From NCBI GenBank assembly GCA_000727475.1, contig KL647298.1:1567569-1631568 (forward strand): 64,000 nucleotides of DNA, written 5' to 3'. Each line of letters starts with the position of its first letter. Within the stretch, counting starts at the first letter, position 1. The notes below the pieces were generated by a model that was not told the origin of the DNA, made no database searches, and worked only from the letters and a program-made list of their open reading frames with translations. The stretch comes from Sarcocystis neurona. Lineage: Eukaryota > Apicomplexa > Conoidasida > Eucoccidiorida > Sarcocystidae. Position numbers and translations under genes: made by a program. Of the stretch, positions 25,542-36,886 are shown piece after piece.

Positions 25542-26420
25542 AGCAGCAACAGCAGTGCATTCACAATGGCAGCAATGGCAGCACATTCCCAACATCAGCG
25601 GCCAATTCACTGAAGCTGCTGCAGGTGCACAGGGAAGATCCGAGCAGAAGCCACGCGTGTGGCCACCTCCGGACGCAAAGCGAGAGCAGCGGCAGCGCCA
25701 GACAGCAAATGCAGCAGCCGAGAAGCAGCAGCAGCCCTTGCTCCACCCCGTGCGGAGCCGCAGCAATGGCAGCAGCAGCACAGCACGTGCAGCAGAAATG
25801 ACGACACACTAGCCGCAGCAGCAGCGGAGGTAAACCGCGGAGGCCGAACAGTGATTGCAACACAGGTGCGCCATCTGAAGCAGCGGCCCACGAGGAGGAA
25901 GAGGAAGAGGAGAGGGAAAAGCAGGCCCAGCAGCTCCAGCCGGAGGTTCGCAGCAGGAGAACTTATGCACTAACAGGAGCAACAGCAGGTAACAGCCGCA
26001 CGGATAAACTGCAAGAGCAGGAGCACAGCAGCAGTACCTGCACAAATGTCGCAGCAGCAGTGCATCTCTCCATCGAAGAAGAGAGTATCTGTCACGGCAA
26101 AGACGCTGCAGCAGGACCACCCACAGCCCGGTATTCGGTAAGAACGGCAGCAGTGAAGGCAACCCAGCAGCAGGAAGCAGCAGAGGGATACGAAGGAATA
26201 GCAGCAGCAGAGGCCACGCAGTCAAAGCGCCGCGGGAACGCTGGAGCAGCAGCAGCGGCAACGCAGGACCAGCAGTAGCGGCAGCGCAGGACCCGCAGCA
26301 GCGGCGGCAGTGCAGGGGCAGCAGCGATAAACGGACAACCCAAAGCAGCAGCAGGAGCAATGCAGCAACAACAGCAGACGCAGTGCTGCAACAGCACACG
26401 CAACGCAGCAGCAGCAGTAC
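25542..26420. repeat. Imperfect GCA/CAG triplet tract
   Basis: About 880 bp of GCA-rich sequence interrupted by other bases. It lies inside the last intron of the E2 gene, where the sense transcript reads it as CUG/UGC. Several strands and frames are open through it only because the repeat avoids stops, including a 196-codon minus frame. Confidence 0.9.
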
Positions 26421-26727
26421 TCGTCGCTAGCAGCACCAAGCATCAACGTCAATTTTCTGAGTCCGGTCTTTCGTCGGCGCTGTCTGACTCATTGGGAACC
26501 AGCAGCACTGCCTGCATCGCTCCGTACCCAAGGGCAGCCGCAAGGCCAGCACGAATCTCCCCCTCTGGTTACCTGCACTTCCTTTACGAGCTTACATATC
26601 TTACATAACACGCAGAAGGGTGTACATATAGACACACACGCATATTTAGGTGACGAGCGTCTCTCAGCCGACTTCTGCTTCCCTTTCGCAAATACCGAAG
26701 CCATCCGTAGCAGTCGGGAACCGCCCA

Positions 26728-26872
26728 CATGTATATACATATATATATATAGTATGTATATATATATATACATATATATATATCTATGCGTGTGGGCACA
26801 GACACCTGCGCATATATACGTGCACGTGTATCCATATATATATACATATATGTATATATATATGTATGTATG
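26728..26872. repeat. AT-rich microsatellite cluster in E2 intron
   Basis: Runs of alternating ATAT separated by CATATG or GTATAC-like steps, between the triplet tract and the catalytic exon. Nothing else is recognisable in the stretch. Confidence 0.8.
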
Positions 26873-27563
26873 CATTCACGTCTGTACACTTGTGGGCACA
26901 CGGCCACAGAGCTTTATAAGAAATCTACATCTTTATGTAAAAACAGTAGACTGTCGCGGCGGAGAGGAAGAATACCAAAGTCTGTCTGTTCCCGACGCCT
27001 TCCTCTCCATACCCATCTCCGTGTCTCTCTGTCTGGCTCTCTGTCTCCCTGTGTGTCTCTCCGTCTCTCTCTTCGACAGTTCCACGAACGCGGTCTACGC
27101 CGTCGCCTCTAGGTGCGCCTCTCGCTCATATATATACATATATATGTATATATATTTGTGAACAGATACATACACGGATTTATACACATATATGTGAAGA
27201 GACATACACAGATAGACATACACAGTAACCATGCCGACCCTTGCTTGTGAACATTTCTCTCTCCACAGCACGCATCTATACCGCTGTCTGTGTTGTGCTT
27301 CTCTCTTTATTTCACGGGGCCACTCTTTCCTGTATCCGTCTCTCCCGCCGTGTCTCTCTCCTTCTTTCTGTCGCTCGAACTCTTCCCCGTCGTCCTCCGA
27401 GGATCAGCACACAGAAGCAGCACTTCGTATGTGCGCGCCACTGGCACGGAGACACGCACCACCGAGAAAGGAGGTTCTGCAATCTTTTTGTCTTTCTCTC
27501 GATCGTTCGCTCTCTTCTTCCCCTTTCTCTCCCTGCGGACGGAGCAAGCGGCCTTGCACTTAC

Positions 27564-27864
27564 GAGGACGAGTCGCGCGTACAGAGCTTTGTCTTCATTG
27601 AACACGCGCGCAGCCTTGGGATTTGCCGGAGACGAAGGGTTGGGGTCGGACAGCAGGCTTTGAATGCTGGTCAAGACAGCAGCAACGTCGTACATGGCTG
27701 TCCACTGCTTCTGCAGAATGTCCAAGCAAATCCTCCCGTCAGCGTATACGTTTGGATGAAAAATGCGCGAGAGAAATCGCACGCGAGGTGGGAAGGACGG
27801 ATACTCCTCCGTAAACGTGATCAGCAGGTGAAACGTCCCGGTCTCCCACGGCGTGTCTTCCGGC
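27564..27864 (-). CDS. Rad6/UBC2-type E2 enzyme, catalytic exon
   Basis: Carries the E2 catalytic core: [14 protein letters not shown], the [12 protein letters not shown] strand, the HPNVYADG motif, and the active-site Cys in GRICLDIL (codon at 27726-27728), followed by [14 protein letters not shown] and DPNPSSPAN. This order and wording are diagnostic of the Rad6/UBE2A class. The family accepts ubiquitin from E1 on the Cys and passes it to substrates with an E3, in DNA-damage tolerance and histone H2B modification. Entry is at CCTGCAG, and exit is at CTC/GTAAGT, a strong donor in phase 0. The frame continues open past the donor to 27312, but that extension is Arg-rich intron read-through. 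Confidence 0.93.
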
Positions 27865-29005
27865 CTGCAGGCCCAGGAAGCCATCACTCAGACGCACAAC
27901 ACCACCCTACGGATTGAGGCACCGAAGCAGAAAGCGAAGAAAGGGAAAAAGGAAGAAGACGCCCGCAGGAGAAAAGGAGAAAAAAAACGGAAGAAACAGG
28001 AAAAGGAGACGTGGAAGAGGAGAGGAACGTGAAGAACGCGAAGAATAAAAAGGAGACGAAGAGAGACGAGAGAACCAAAAAGAAGAAAAAAGAAAAAAAG
28101 CGGGCGCGCTTAAAACCGAGGAAGCAGAACAAGACACAGACGCAGACACACACAGAGAGCAGACGAAACAGCGCCGAAAAAAGCAACCAGCGGCTCGACT
28201 CGAAAAAGGAAAGTGCAGAGAGCGACTTTCCTCCTACCCAGATCTGTTCTTCACAGAGACGTAATTACGTTTCTCCGTCCTTTGTCCAGCAGCAAGTGAC
28301 TTTTTCACACGTCTTCCTATCTCTCTGTTTCTACCCCTTTCTAGACACGCAGCTACACTTGACTGATCTCACGGCCCTGCCGCACGTTGTCACTTGACAC
28401 CACGACAGTGTGGACACACGTACGCAGGTCTGTCTGGGCCTAAACACTCATATTCACAAAAATTTCGAAGTACAGCGCCGACGACATACGCATGCACGTA
28501 TGTGTGGTGCAGTCACTTTCCGGAACACGCGGAATATCATGGGAGCGCATACACATATATATATATATATGTATGGCCTGGCGTCTCGTCAGAACGCGCG
28601 GTAGGACAAGACCTCTGCGGTGTCCCACTTTCAAACAGACAAATGTGTTTTGCACGAACACGTGTGTCACCGTTTATTCTAGATACGTACAAACATACCT
28701 GAGAGTATATAAACAAGAATTTACACACATAAAGTCTCCGACACAAGATACAAGTTTGTGTACAGATTAATCTTACTCCAAGGAAAAAAAGGGTATTAAG
28801 TATCTGTACGTGCACCTCTCAGCATAGAGCACGGCAGCGCCTCAAACTACCAGCATCAGGACATATATATATATGCTGTAGAGAGGGATACACGTAATGG
28901 TGTAGCGAATGTGTACACGCACATACACAAGTAACACCTTTTTCAAGAGTAAGAAGAACGGAAACTCGTGCGCCTTAAAGTGGAAATACACAAGAACGCC
29001 CCTAC

Positions 29006-29115
29006 CCACTAATAATCGCGTGGCAGTGCATCATGCTGTCGGCGAAGGGGGACGCCTGGACGCCGTGGGGCGGGTCGCGAGTGACCCGCGAAATGTCCTG
29101 GATAATTCTTCTTCT
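29006..29115 (-). CDS. Rad6/UBC2-type E2 enzyme, first recognised exon
   Basis: Encodes the N-terminal helix and first strand of a ubiquitin-conjugating (E2) fold: RRRIIQDISRVTRDPPHGV, then the stretch up to HAIISG. E2s of this class typically read RRL..D...L..DPP.G at the same place. The acceptor is TTTTTGTCGCAG. The exon ends with GG before GTAGGG, leaving phase 2, which the first base of the next exon completes to Gly. The Trp usually found just before the Ala-x-Ile-x-Gly strand is replaced by Cys here. No ATG precedes the three Arg codons, so the start lies in an unseen upstream exon. Confidence 0.8.
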
Positions 29116-29555
29116 CTGCGACAAAAACAGCATTTTACCCTACAAATACACGTGTGCACACATGCGTATAATTATATACGGATACACGTTTTGATTCATA
29201 TATATACACACACACATGTGCATATATACCTTCATGTATGTACATATATACGTGGGCATATGAATAAGAACAAAGGTCGCGTATCTGCGTGCGCACGTGC
29301 GTACTTATACACATATGCAGACATACTTCTATATATCACAAAACGTCAAATACGTACTTACACACACAGGTCAGAACCTCGCGGACTGTTTTTCTTTGCA
29401 GCACAAACACGAACACTATACATACGCATATGTGTACAGGCATGCACAAGTGAACGTATATAGACGTAAAAGGACACACACCTAGTTCTGGTGTATATGT
29501 GGCTAGCTTGAAATCGAGAAAAACGATTCAGTAGAAAAACCATATGTCCATGAAC

Positions 29556-29580
29556 ATATATATATATATATATATATATG
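29556..29580. repeat. TA dinucleotide microsatellite
   Basis: An uninterrupted AT run flanked by CCATGAACAT and ATGTTCACGG, which are inverted copies of each other and extend the run into a short palindrome. Confidence 0.9.
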
Positions 29581-31339
29581 TTCACGGACGCAAACGTGTA
29601 CGGTCAGGATATCGCACAGCGCACCTCCTTTGCACCACAAGGAAGACTAAATGGATATTCGTATACATAAACACAAAGCTACTTACATGTACACATATAT
29701 ATATATATCAATCACATGCATACACGCATGTGGCTACGTATGAAACGAGGTACAGAATATATGTACAAATCCGTACATACATATTTACATCTACGTGTAC
29801 ACATGTACACACGTGTACACATGTGGCTCTCTGTCTCTCTGTATGTATATATATATATGTAGGTGGCCACATAGATGGACATATTACCGTATACACAGGC
29901 GTGTAGACACGTGAATATATGTACGTACATACGTGTGTCTCTCTGCGCATGGTGAGAGAAAAAGAAATGTTTACACACGTGTATATATATTACTCATACG
30001 ACCTACTCATAGGGCAGACGGAGGTCGCATATACGCATATATATGTATATATATAAAACAGGCAAACGTAGAACTTCACATAGACGAAGAGAAGAGAGGG
30101 CGGAACAGGCCCACGTGCTGCAGACGGATGTTTTGAGACAAAGGGCAAAAAACACCCAGGTGAGAAAAGGTATAGAGGTACACCGAATGTATACGTCTTC
30201 AAAGAAGAGAAGAGAAATCCGCGTACGTGCGCGCCTACGTATACGAATAATTATTTGTACGAATAGAAGCTCACTACACACAGATATGAGTGTTTCTACA
30301 CATAGCGAGATGGATAGATAATGTGCGGCTTCAACTGCGCAAGTATATAGAGAATATTGATACCAACAAACGAATAGACTTCAGACAGACAAAGAGGAAG
30401 CCACCAGGCGGACGGGCGTTTTGCTGCTTGTGGACTGGCAGGTGGCTACACACATACACAGCAGCAGGTAGGTAGATATATATAGCCGCAGACAGCTGGC
30501 GTGATAGGCGAAGGCAAGTATAGCAGGAGGCCCAGAGTGGAAGACGGCGCACCGCGACATGCAGAGAGTTCTTCGAAAGCAATCTCCTCAGCTAGTAGAA
30601 ATCAAGTTAGATGAAGCCAGGAGGCAAGTGGGCAGGGCGAGGACGGGTCAACACCAGCAGATAATGCAGGATCCTCACGCTTGTATAGAGAGACTACACT
30701 AACAGGGGGGCCGCCGCTAGCTACGGAGACGAGCACAAGGACGCTTAACAACCGAGCAGGTATTTCTGCGTGTGTCTAGCGAGACTCCGAGACTTACATA
30801 GCGGCAGCTAGCCACGAAGAGGAGCACAGCAACGAAATGAGAGAGTACAATGCACACCGCGAACATAGGGAGAGACCCCCAGCTGAGGTTCACCGACGTG
30901 AAGAGTGCGACTGACAGATGACTACATGCGGACAGCCGCACATCGCTCCCGCAGTCTACACACAAGAACGTAAGTTGTTCTGATCACGCAGGGTATTGCC
31001 ACATATCTATCTATCCATATATAATTTCAGTACACAAGCCCACGCACATGGAGGTAGACATCTATGCAAATACGGGGGTGCGTAGATGGTCACACACAGG
31101 GAGAAACTTCGTAACACAGCCACTGGTGCTGCTGTTGCGTAAACGACTTACAGCAAACGTAGACATCTTTGCTCTCGCTGAAGGAAATGCTGCACCAGCA
31201 GCAGAAGAAAGGAGCTCCAGCGGAAGAAAAGAGCTCCTGCCGCAGCAGCAGTCCACGCCGCCAGAGCTGTGAAGATGGCAGAAGCAGCCGCAGATGCTGT
31301 GGTAGCTGTTGCAGCAGACGAACCAGCAGCAGCAGATAA

Positions 31340-31780
31340 CGCAGAAGCCGAAGGACGAGAAATTGTACCCAAGGAGGACCGGACGGAAAAGAGACAGACG
31401 ATACACCGGCCAGTAAAAGGAGCGGACGGAGAAAACAGAAGCTCAAACGTTCAACGAGGGGACGCCAGCACGGTGACAGCAAGTCAGACGAAGCAAAGAA
31501 ACGTGGACGGGCGAAAAGGTTGGGAAAACGAAAGAAGGGAGAGCTGCAGAAGGAAAGTGACAAAAATGGAGAAAAAGAAGCGAGCGCCGTCAGGCGCCGC
31601 AGCAGGTCGGAGAATGTAAACGAGAGTGGGGAGGCAGAGGAGCGGATTCGAGGAAGAAGCACCCAGACTCTGAAAGAATTACGAAGGGAAAAGGGACACT
31701 CTGAAAAGAGACTGAAAAAAAGCGTATGCAAACTAAATAAATCCACTTTCTTGAAGAACTGGAGCTTCGAAATGCTCTAG
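31340..31780 (+). CDS. Candidate exon of a very basic protein, unknown
   Basis: The frame is open from just after a TAA at 31337 to 31780. It is dominated by Lys, Arg, Ser and Glu, with stretches such as KRSGRRKQKLKRSTRGR, RRRSRSENVNESGEAEERIR and LKELRREKGHSEKRLKK, typical of nuclear or RNA-binding low-complexity proteins. A second plus frame (31269-31619, starting at an ATG) is also open over part of the stretch because the strand is purine-rich, so the frame choice is uncertain. It could belong to the same gene as the exons proposed at 32073-32190 and 32243-32466. Confidence 0.3.
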   Translation, partial: RRSRRTRNCTQGGPDGKETDDTPASKRSGRRKQKLKRSTRGRQHGDSKSDEAKKRGRAKRLGKRKKGELQKESDKNGEKEASAVRRRSRSENVNESGEAEERIRGRSTQTLKELRREKGHSEKRLKKSVCKLNKSTFLKNWSFEML

Positions 31781-32072
31781 CACCCTCCAGGTGGGTGGGC
31801 TCAAACACAAGAAGTAGGAGTTTCCTTTCATTTCTTGTTGTCGCGCAGAGTCAACGGACCAAAGGAAGCGGCCTGTGCAGGGGAAGCTAAAGCCGGTAGA
31901 AGAGAGGGAGAGACAACGGATGGGAAATGGACGAAAGAAAGACGGGACTTCCTGTAGGCGCCTAGAGAGCGAGTCAGACAAAGGCATACTAGGGAGATAC
32001 AACCGAAGAAGCTGCATTGCTTGTCACTCCATATACATAATTATTGTAGATACCTATGTGAGACCGGATTGA

Positions 32073-32190
32073 GTGGAAGCGCAGGAGCAGGGAAACGGGA
32101 GGTCAATCACTGACTCGCGGAAAGGAAACGTGAAGGTGACTGACGCTAGGTGGAGAAGAAAAGACAAGAAGCGTAAAGAAAGGCGCAGTT
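32073..32190 (+). CDS. Candidate exon of the basic protein
   Basis: An open frame ending in DARWRRKDKKRKERRS just before a consensus donor GTGAGT at 32191. It leaves one base, which the next candidate exon completes. A TGA lies directly upstream of 32073, so the true exon starts within this interval at an acceptor I cannot fix. No family was recognised. Confidence 0.35.
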
Positions 32191-32242
32191 GTGAGTGAAA
32201 GCATGAAAACAGAGCGGTGTTTACCGGCTCCTCGCTAAAGAG

Positions 32243-32466
32243 TAACAAGAAGAAGAAGGGGACGACAACGAGCGGTAGACGCCCCGTCCCGCTTTTTCAC
32301 ACCGAGACGCAAACGAAGTCCTGAAAGTAAACGTTTGTCGGTCAACCACTCCACGAAAGCCGTGGAAACCGTTCTATCTGCGACCTGCAGATGTCGCTCT
32401 TTTGGTGATGGAAAAGATATCTCTCCCCACGTCGTAGCAAAGGTTTCCCAGTTAGCTGAGCAGTGA
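32243..32466 (+). CDS. Candidate last exon of the basic protein
   Basis: Entered at CTAAAGAG/TAACAAG, it joins in phase with the previous donor and gives LTRRRRGRQRAVDAP, then RFFTPRRKRSPESKRLSVNH, and ends in SPHVVAKVSQLAEQ and TGA. The C-terminal part alternates hydrophobic residues like a helical domain. A second plus frame starting at the overlapping ATG 32471 (MNKNEPPPVKIEKFSPDF, then KLLTDALQRK, to 32583) also looks protein-like. If both are real, the model is wrong at this end or a base is missing. Confidence 0.35.
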
Positions 32467-33729
32467 ACAGATGAACAAGAATGAACCACCGCCGGTGAAA
32501 ATTGAGAAGTTCTCGCCCGACTTCCAAGTCAAACTTCTTACGGACGCCTTACAGAGAAAATGTTGCATGCATGCCATGCCTTCATGATTTCCCTAGATGT
32601 AAACGTAAGCACATGTGTACCCGTATAAATGTATGAGTATTTTTATTTATTTATCTATCTATCTGTCTATCTACATATGTAGTTGTTTACTGCGTCATAT
32701 ATCTACACACGTATACATACGTTGTGTCCGTAGTTCTGGACGAAATATATGCGCAGTTCCACGCTTCAAATAGAATGCCGCGCGTGGTCGTAGAATCCAG
32801 GATTCTGCAGTTCAACATATTGCCGCAAACGTGTGTACAGAGGTGCACTACATTCGACTGCATCTCTTCAATTATCAAACTTGCAATTATATTCTTCAGC
32901 GTGTGCATGCAGTTGAAGATTCGTGTGTCTCTCTGTGGAGTGTCGCGATATTTGATCTGCGACGGACTACTGATTGTGTGAACATGTACACTAGCGCTCA
33001 TCCACACACATTGTTCAAAAGAACCTACACATACTTGCGTAATTTCACGTCCTCGTACAATAATATTAATGTTTTGAGTCGTTCGCAGGTGAATGCAAAT
33101 ACGTGCGGACACAACCTGCACGCACATATACACGTATGTATCCACGTAGAAACAAAAACTAACAGCAGCGACGTCAAGGTAAAATAGTCGCTTCAGGCTT
33201 TGAGCGTGTTTAACGCTTGCAAACAAGCCCTCGCTGCTGACGCTGTAACAGTAGTACAACAGAACTGGGTGCCGCTGCTTCTAGTGTTGTTGTGATTCCT
33301 CCTGCCTTATGTCCGTGTAAAAGGAAATTTTTGTGTCGCCATTCCTCCTGGTGCCGCCCACCTACTGATAAACCGCTGCTGCAGCTCTTGCGCCAGCTGC
33401 TACTGCTGCTGACCAGCTGATGCTGCTACTGCTGTTACACTTCGCCCACGTTTGTGCTCCTGCGACTGCTGCTGCCGGCGTTGCAGTATCTTCCTGCTGC
33501 GGCCCAGTTGCTGCCGAAAATGACAAAGTGACAGATCCTCTTATTCAGAACTCTTCAGTGTCCCTCTCTGCGAGAGTATGCATCACGAGACGCGGAATTA
33601 ACAGTTTCCATTTCTATCGTAGCCACGTTCACGTAGGACTTCTGCTCTACACAGTACATGTAGAGGTACTGATCTACAGATTATGCAGACACATTTTTTA
33701 AAGATATACATGTATGTATAGAAATAAGC

Positions 33730-34092
33730 GTGTGTGCCCCTCCTCTTGATGAGTGGACAAGGTGCACGCTTCGTCTTCCGGCTTTTGACCTTACCCGGCT
33801 TAATCTATTGCGCCCCGCTTTGTATTTGGTCTCGCATTTAGAATGTAAAGTCAAGGGTGAGGAAAAATCTGTCTGTAAATGTTCTTCCACAGATCAACGT
33901 GCTCTTGTTCTCAAGCAAGTATTGAAACACACCGGATATCCTCGGAATGAGTACCATTCAGCTGTCCTCGACATCCGGTCCTCGCAATGTTCTGCTGATC
34001 AAATGCGGCGCGAGACGAATACAGACTTGCGCGTAGCTATTGTCTGTTTTTGTGCGTCTGTTTCTGTATACTGGCACATGGGTGGCCTATGA
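33730..34092 (+). CDS. Open frame of 120 codons, unknown
   Basis: Starts MCAPPLDEWTRCTLRLPAFD and ends YWHMGGL, with a Cys- and Lys-rich middle (ECKVKGEEKSVCKC). No repeat drives it, and the minus strand opposite has no comparable frame. No family was recognised, and no splice evidence ties it to a neighbour. It could be a small gene, a terminal exon or chance. Confidence 0.3.
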   Translation: MCAPPLDEWTRCTLRLPAFDLTRLNLLRPALYLVSHLECKVKGEEKSVCKCSSTDQRALVLKQVLKHTGYPRNEYHSAVLDIRSSQCSADQMRRETNTDLRVAIVCFCASVSVYWHMGGL

Positions 34093-35177
34093 ATTTCGTG
34101 AAAACCCCGCAGCCGTGCAGATGTTGACGCGTGTTGTAAAGTGAATGAAGATCTGAGTGTTCCTTCCCCTTTGTGGGGACCGGCCTTTAATTCACAGAGG
34201 CGGTAGTGTAATGAATGCTGCGTCGCTCCTACCTGCCTTGTGTCTGTTGTACGTGCTGGACTGAAGGGAGAATCATGATTCACATCGGTGTTTGAATGTG
34301 TAAGTGTATCTTGAACAGAAGATGCACTAAAGGTTAGTTCCTGTGCACGAGTGTGTACCCTGGAATTCTGTGACTGACTTTATTTATACCCTGAAATTCT
34401 GTGATTCACACTTCATTGTCTCCCATGCTACGAGGCCTGATCAATCCCACTCGATAAAATTCGCCTCTTTCTTTGTCTGTGTGCCATCGACGAGGCGTAC
34501 GTGGCCTTTTTAGTAAAGTCAATAAAGTGATGTTGTTTCTCGCTGACTCTCTGAAAATGTCCGCACGCAGACACAGATACAGAGACAGGGACGTTCATTC
34601 ATCCGAGGTGTAGACGACGCACACGTACATGTGCACATCCGTGTGAAAGCGTTCGTATACGTGCGCGTCTACATATTGTCGCCTTTACCCTGTGAGCAAA
34701 TACGTACTTACCATTTCCCAAAAATCACATATCTTTGTAGATGTATACACTAGACGAGAGCGCTGACACGATTTTCTTCGTCGCCTGAGCTTTTACTATA
34801 CAAGCATACATGTACAGGTGGATACGTCTACATGTATGTAAAGTATCGTATGGCTCGGATTTCTCTACAACGGATACTGTACCTCTACATACACACGGGT
34901 GTGCGCTTTGACAAAGGCGTAGACATGTACCACTGACTCGTACGTGCACGGCATCAAATGCTACATATTACTGTGCTCTCATATTTCCTGCTGCATTCCG
35001 CGGAGACGCCCAGCGACTGTAAATTACGAGTGACAGCGGCAGAGGAGGCTCCAGGCTACAGGAAGCACGAAGAGGACGTACACGCGTTGCACGAGTACAC
35101 ATACAGGTGGCGACGCCGCTACTGCATGAATATGTTTATTTATACGTACACATACGTTTATTTACATTAGAAGGTAA

Positions 35178-36023
35178 GTGACTCCTGTTTGTGCGTCCGT
35201 GCGGGACACTGGACGTACTTCTGCACCGACACATATCTGTGCACAAACTCGTCCGACCCGGGATGCTCTAGGTAAAGAGCTGCACACCTGGAGAGTCAAG
35301 TGCCGTAAGAATTCATTTATACCTGCGTACGTAGCTGTGCGACCACAGAGCGATACGGGTGGTGTGTACACACACGGTGACGGAGTGCGCACATTCGTTC
35401 TTGCTACTTTTTACCGTCCAAGTGTAAACGGCAGTACGCCTGTTAAAGGAGAGGTAGCAGAAAAAAAAGCACACGGTGCCTGGCGAGTCCTAATGGCAAC
35501 CGCACCGGCAGCAGCAGCAGTGATGGCGGCACTACCAGTGACAGCTGGTCTCGCAGCAGTGAGAGCTGCAGCCTCAACAATGAGAGCGGTAGCCGCAGCC
35601 AGTAGTGACGGCGACGGCAGCGGTGACAGCAGCAGCGGCAGCAGTGACAGCAGCAGCGGCAGCAGCGACAGCAACAGCACTTATAGAAGGCGAGCCAGGG
35701 CTACGGCAGGTGCGGCAGTGAGAAGAGCAAGGACGGCAGGACGCGCAGAGGCCAGGTCCACCTGGGAGGCAGTGGCTGTGGCAGCAGGAGCCACATGGAC
35801 AGCAACAGCGGAAGCCAGTAGCACCAGGTGCAGGCGCACCTTAGACCGAACGTCAGCAGCAGCAGCGATGGCATTATGCGAAGCAGCAATTGCAGTAGCT
35901 CTCTCCTACTGCACGCCTCTGGCAGCAGAACCGTCCGCCGTTGCAGGTAACAGCTGCTTAACCTGGAAGTATATCGTGGAACGTACGAAAATGTATAAAG
36001 CACAGCTATACATGCGGATGTGA
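35178..36023 (+). CDS. Ala/Ser-rich open frame over a triplet tract
   Basis: A 281-codon frame whose centre (about residues 107-240) is Ala, Ser and Arg runs encoded by GCA/AGC repeats. The ends are not repeat-derived (for example TWKYIVERTKMYKAQLYMRM at the C-terminus). Repeat-driven openness makes chance likely, since the opposite strand is open too. It lies just downstream of the VPS26 stop, on the opposite strand. Confidence 0.2.
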   Translation: MTPVCASVRDTGRTSAPTHICAQTRPTRDALGKELHTWRVKCRKNSFIPAYVAVRPQSDTGGVYTHGDGVRTFVLATFYRPSVNGSTPVKGEVAEKKAHGAWRVLMATAPAAAAVMAALPVTAGLAAVRAAASTMRAVAAASSDGDGSGDSSSGSSDSSSGSSDSNSTYRRRARATAGAAVRRARTAGRAEARSTWEAVAVAAGATWTATAEASSTRCRRTLDRTSAAAAMALCEAAIAVALSYCTPLAAEPSAVAGNSCLTWKYIVERTKMYKAQLYMRM

Positions 36024-36837
36024 GTAACGTGGACACGCACGTGTACGTACGTGCTTCAAAAGGGAAAGCATTCACACATATACGCGCACCTCTATACTAT
36101 CAATTAACGCAAATTTGTGAGAGATCTGCGGTCCAACACAGCCAAAAACAAACATAATAATGTATATACACATACACGGTCACACAGTCACAGAAATACA
36201 CAAGCACTGAGGCAAAAAAAGGGAAAACACCTAGACGTACATGAAGAGATAAACCCACATCCAAGCTCTGATCGGCGAAGCGAAAGAAATTTATTAGTGT
36301 TCCAAGACTCCAGTAACAGCCGATACCGCAAAAAAAAGATACAAAGGGCTAAATTGCAAGCAGTTGCGTCCTCTCTGTTCTTCTTGATCCCCGCTTCCCC
36401 CGCCTCCATCGACAAGCGTGGGGTCTTTTTCTGTAGATACAAGTACAGCGGGAGCAATCGGAGCATCTGCTGGGGCCGCCGAGCGCACGCAGTAGCACTC
36501 GCCACCAGCAGCAGCAGTGGTGGAAGCAGCGAGGAAGCGGCGACAGCAGGAGAATCCCCAGCACCGGCCAAAGGGGACTGGCAGCGGACCACAAGGAGAG
36601 CAGCAGACACCGTCGCAGCTTCGAGACGCGGGACACCAGCAAGACGAAGAGCCGAGCAGCACCAACGCACTGCAGAAATAGCAGCGGCAACAGGAGAAAA
36701 GAAAAGCAGCAGCAGGCGCACCACCCAAGGGATGCGCGGCAAGAAGAGCACAGCAGCAGCAGGAGTGTGAAGAGGAGCCTTCCTCCTTTCAAGTCCCGAA
36801 GACTTTCCTGCTGCTCGACGAGGTTGCAGCAATGCGT

Positions 36838-36886
36838 TCAACCAATTTTTTTTCGCCACATGGTAATTTCCTGTTTCTTGAAGTAC
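36838..36886 (-). CDS. VPS26: VPS26, last exon
   Basis: Gives YFKKQEITMWRKKIG and TGA. The family reads YFKQQEI..(W/Y)R at the end of the second arrestin-like domain. The acceptor CGCAG is followed by one G that completes the Arg codon split by the previous intron. The protein stops five residues after the Trp, whereas animal homologues usually continue for a few dozen. The reading passes through eight A residues, so a one-base error there would change the tail. Confidence 0.9.

Noticed and set aside
32243..32466. Resemblance of the basic protein's C-terminus to a small histone-fold protein (CENP-S type)
   Set aside because: Only a vague hydrophobic spacing, with no diagnostic residues. I cannot support it without a profile search.
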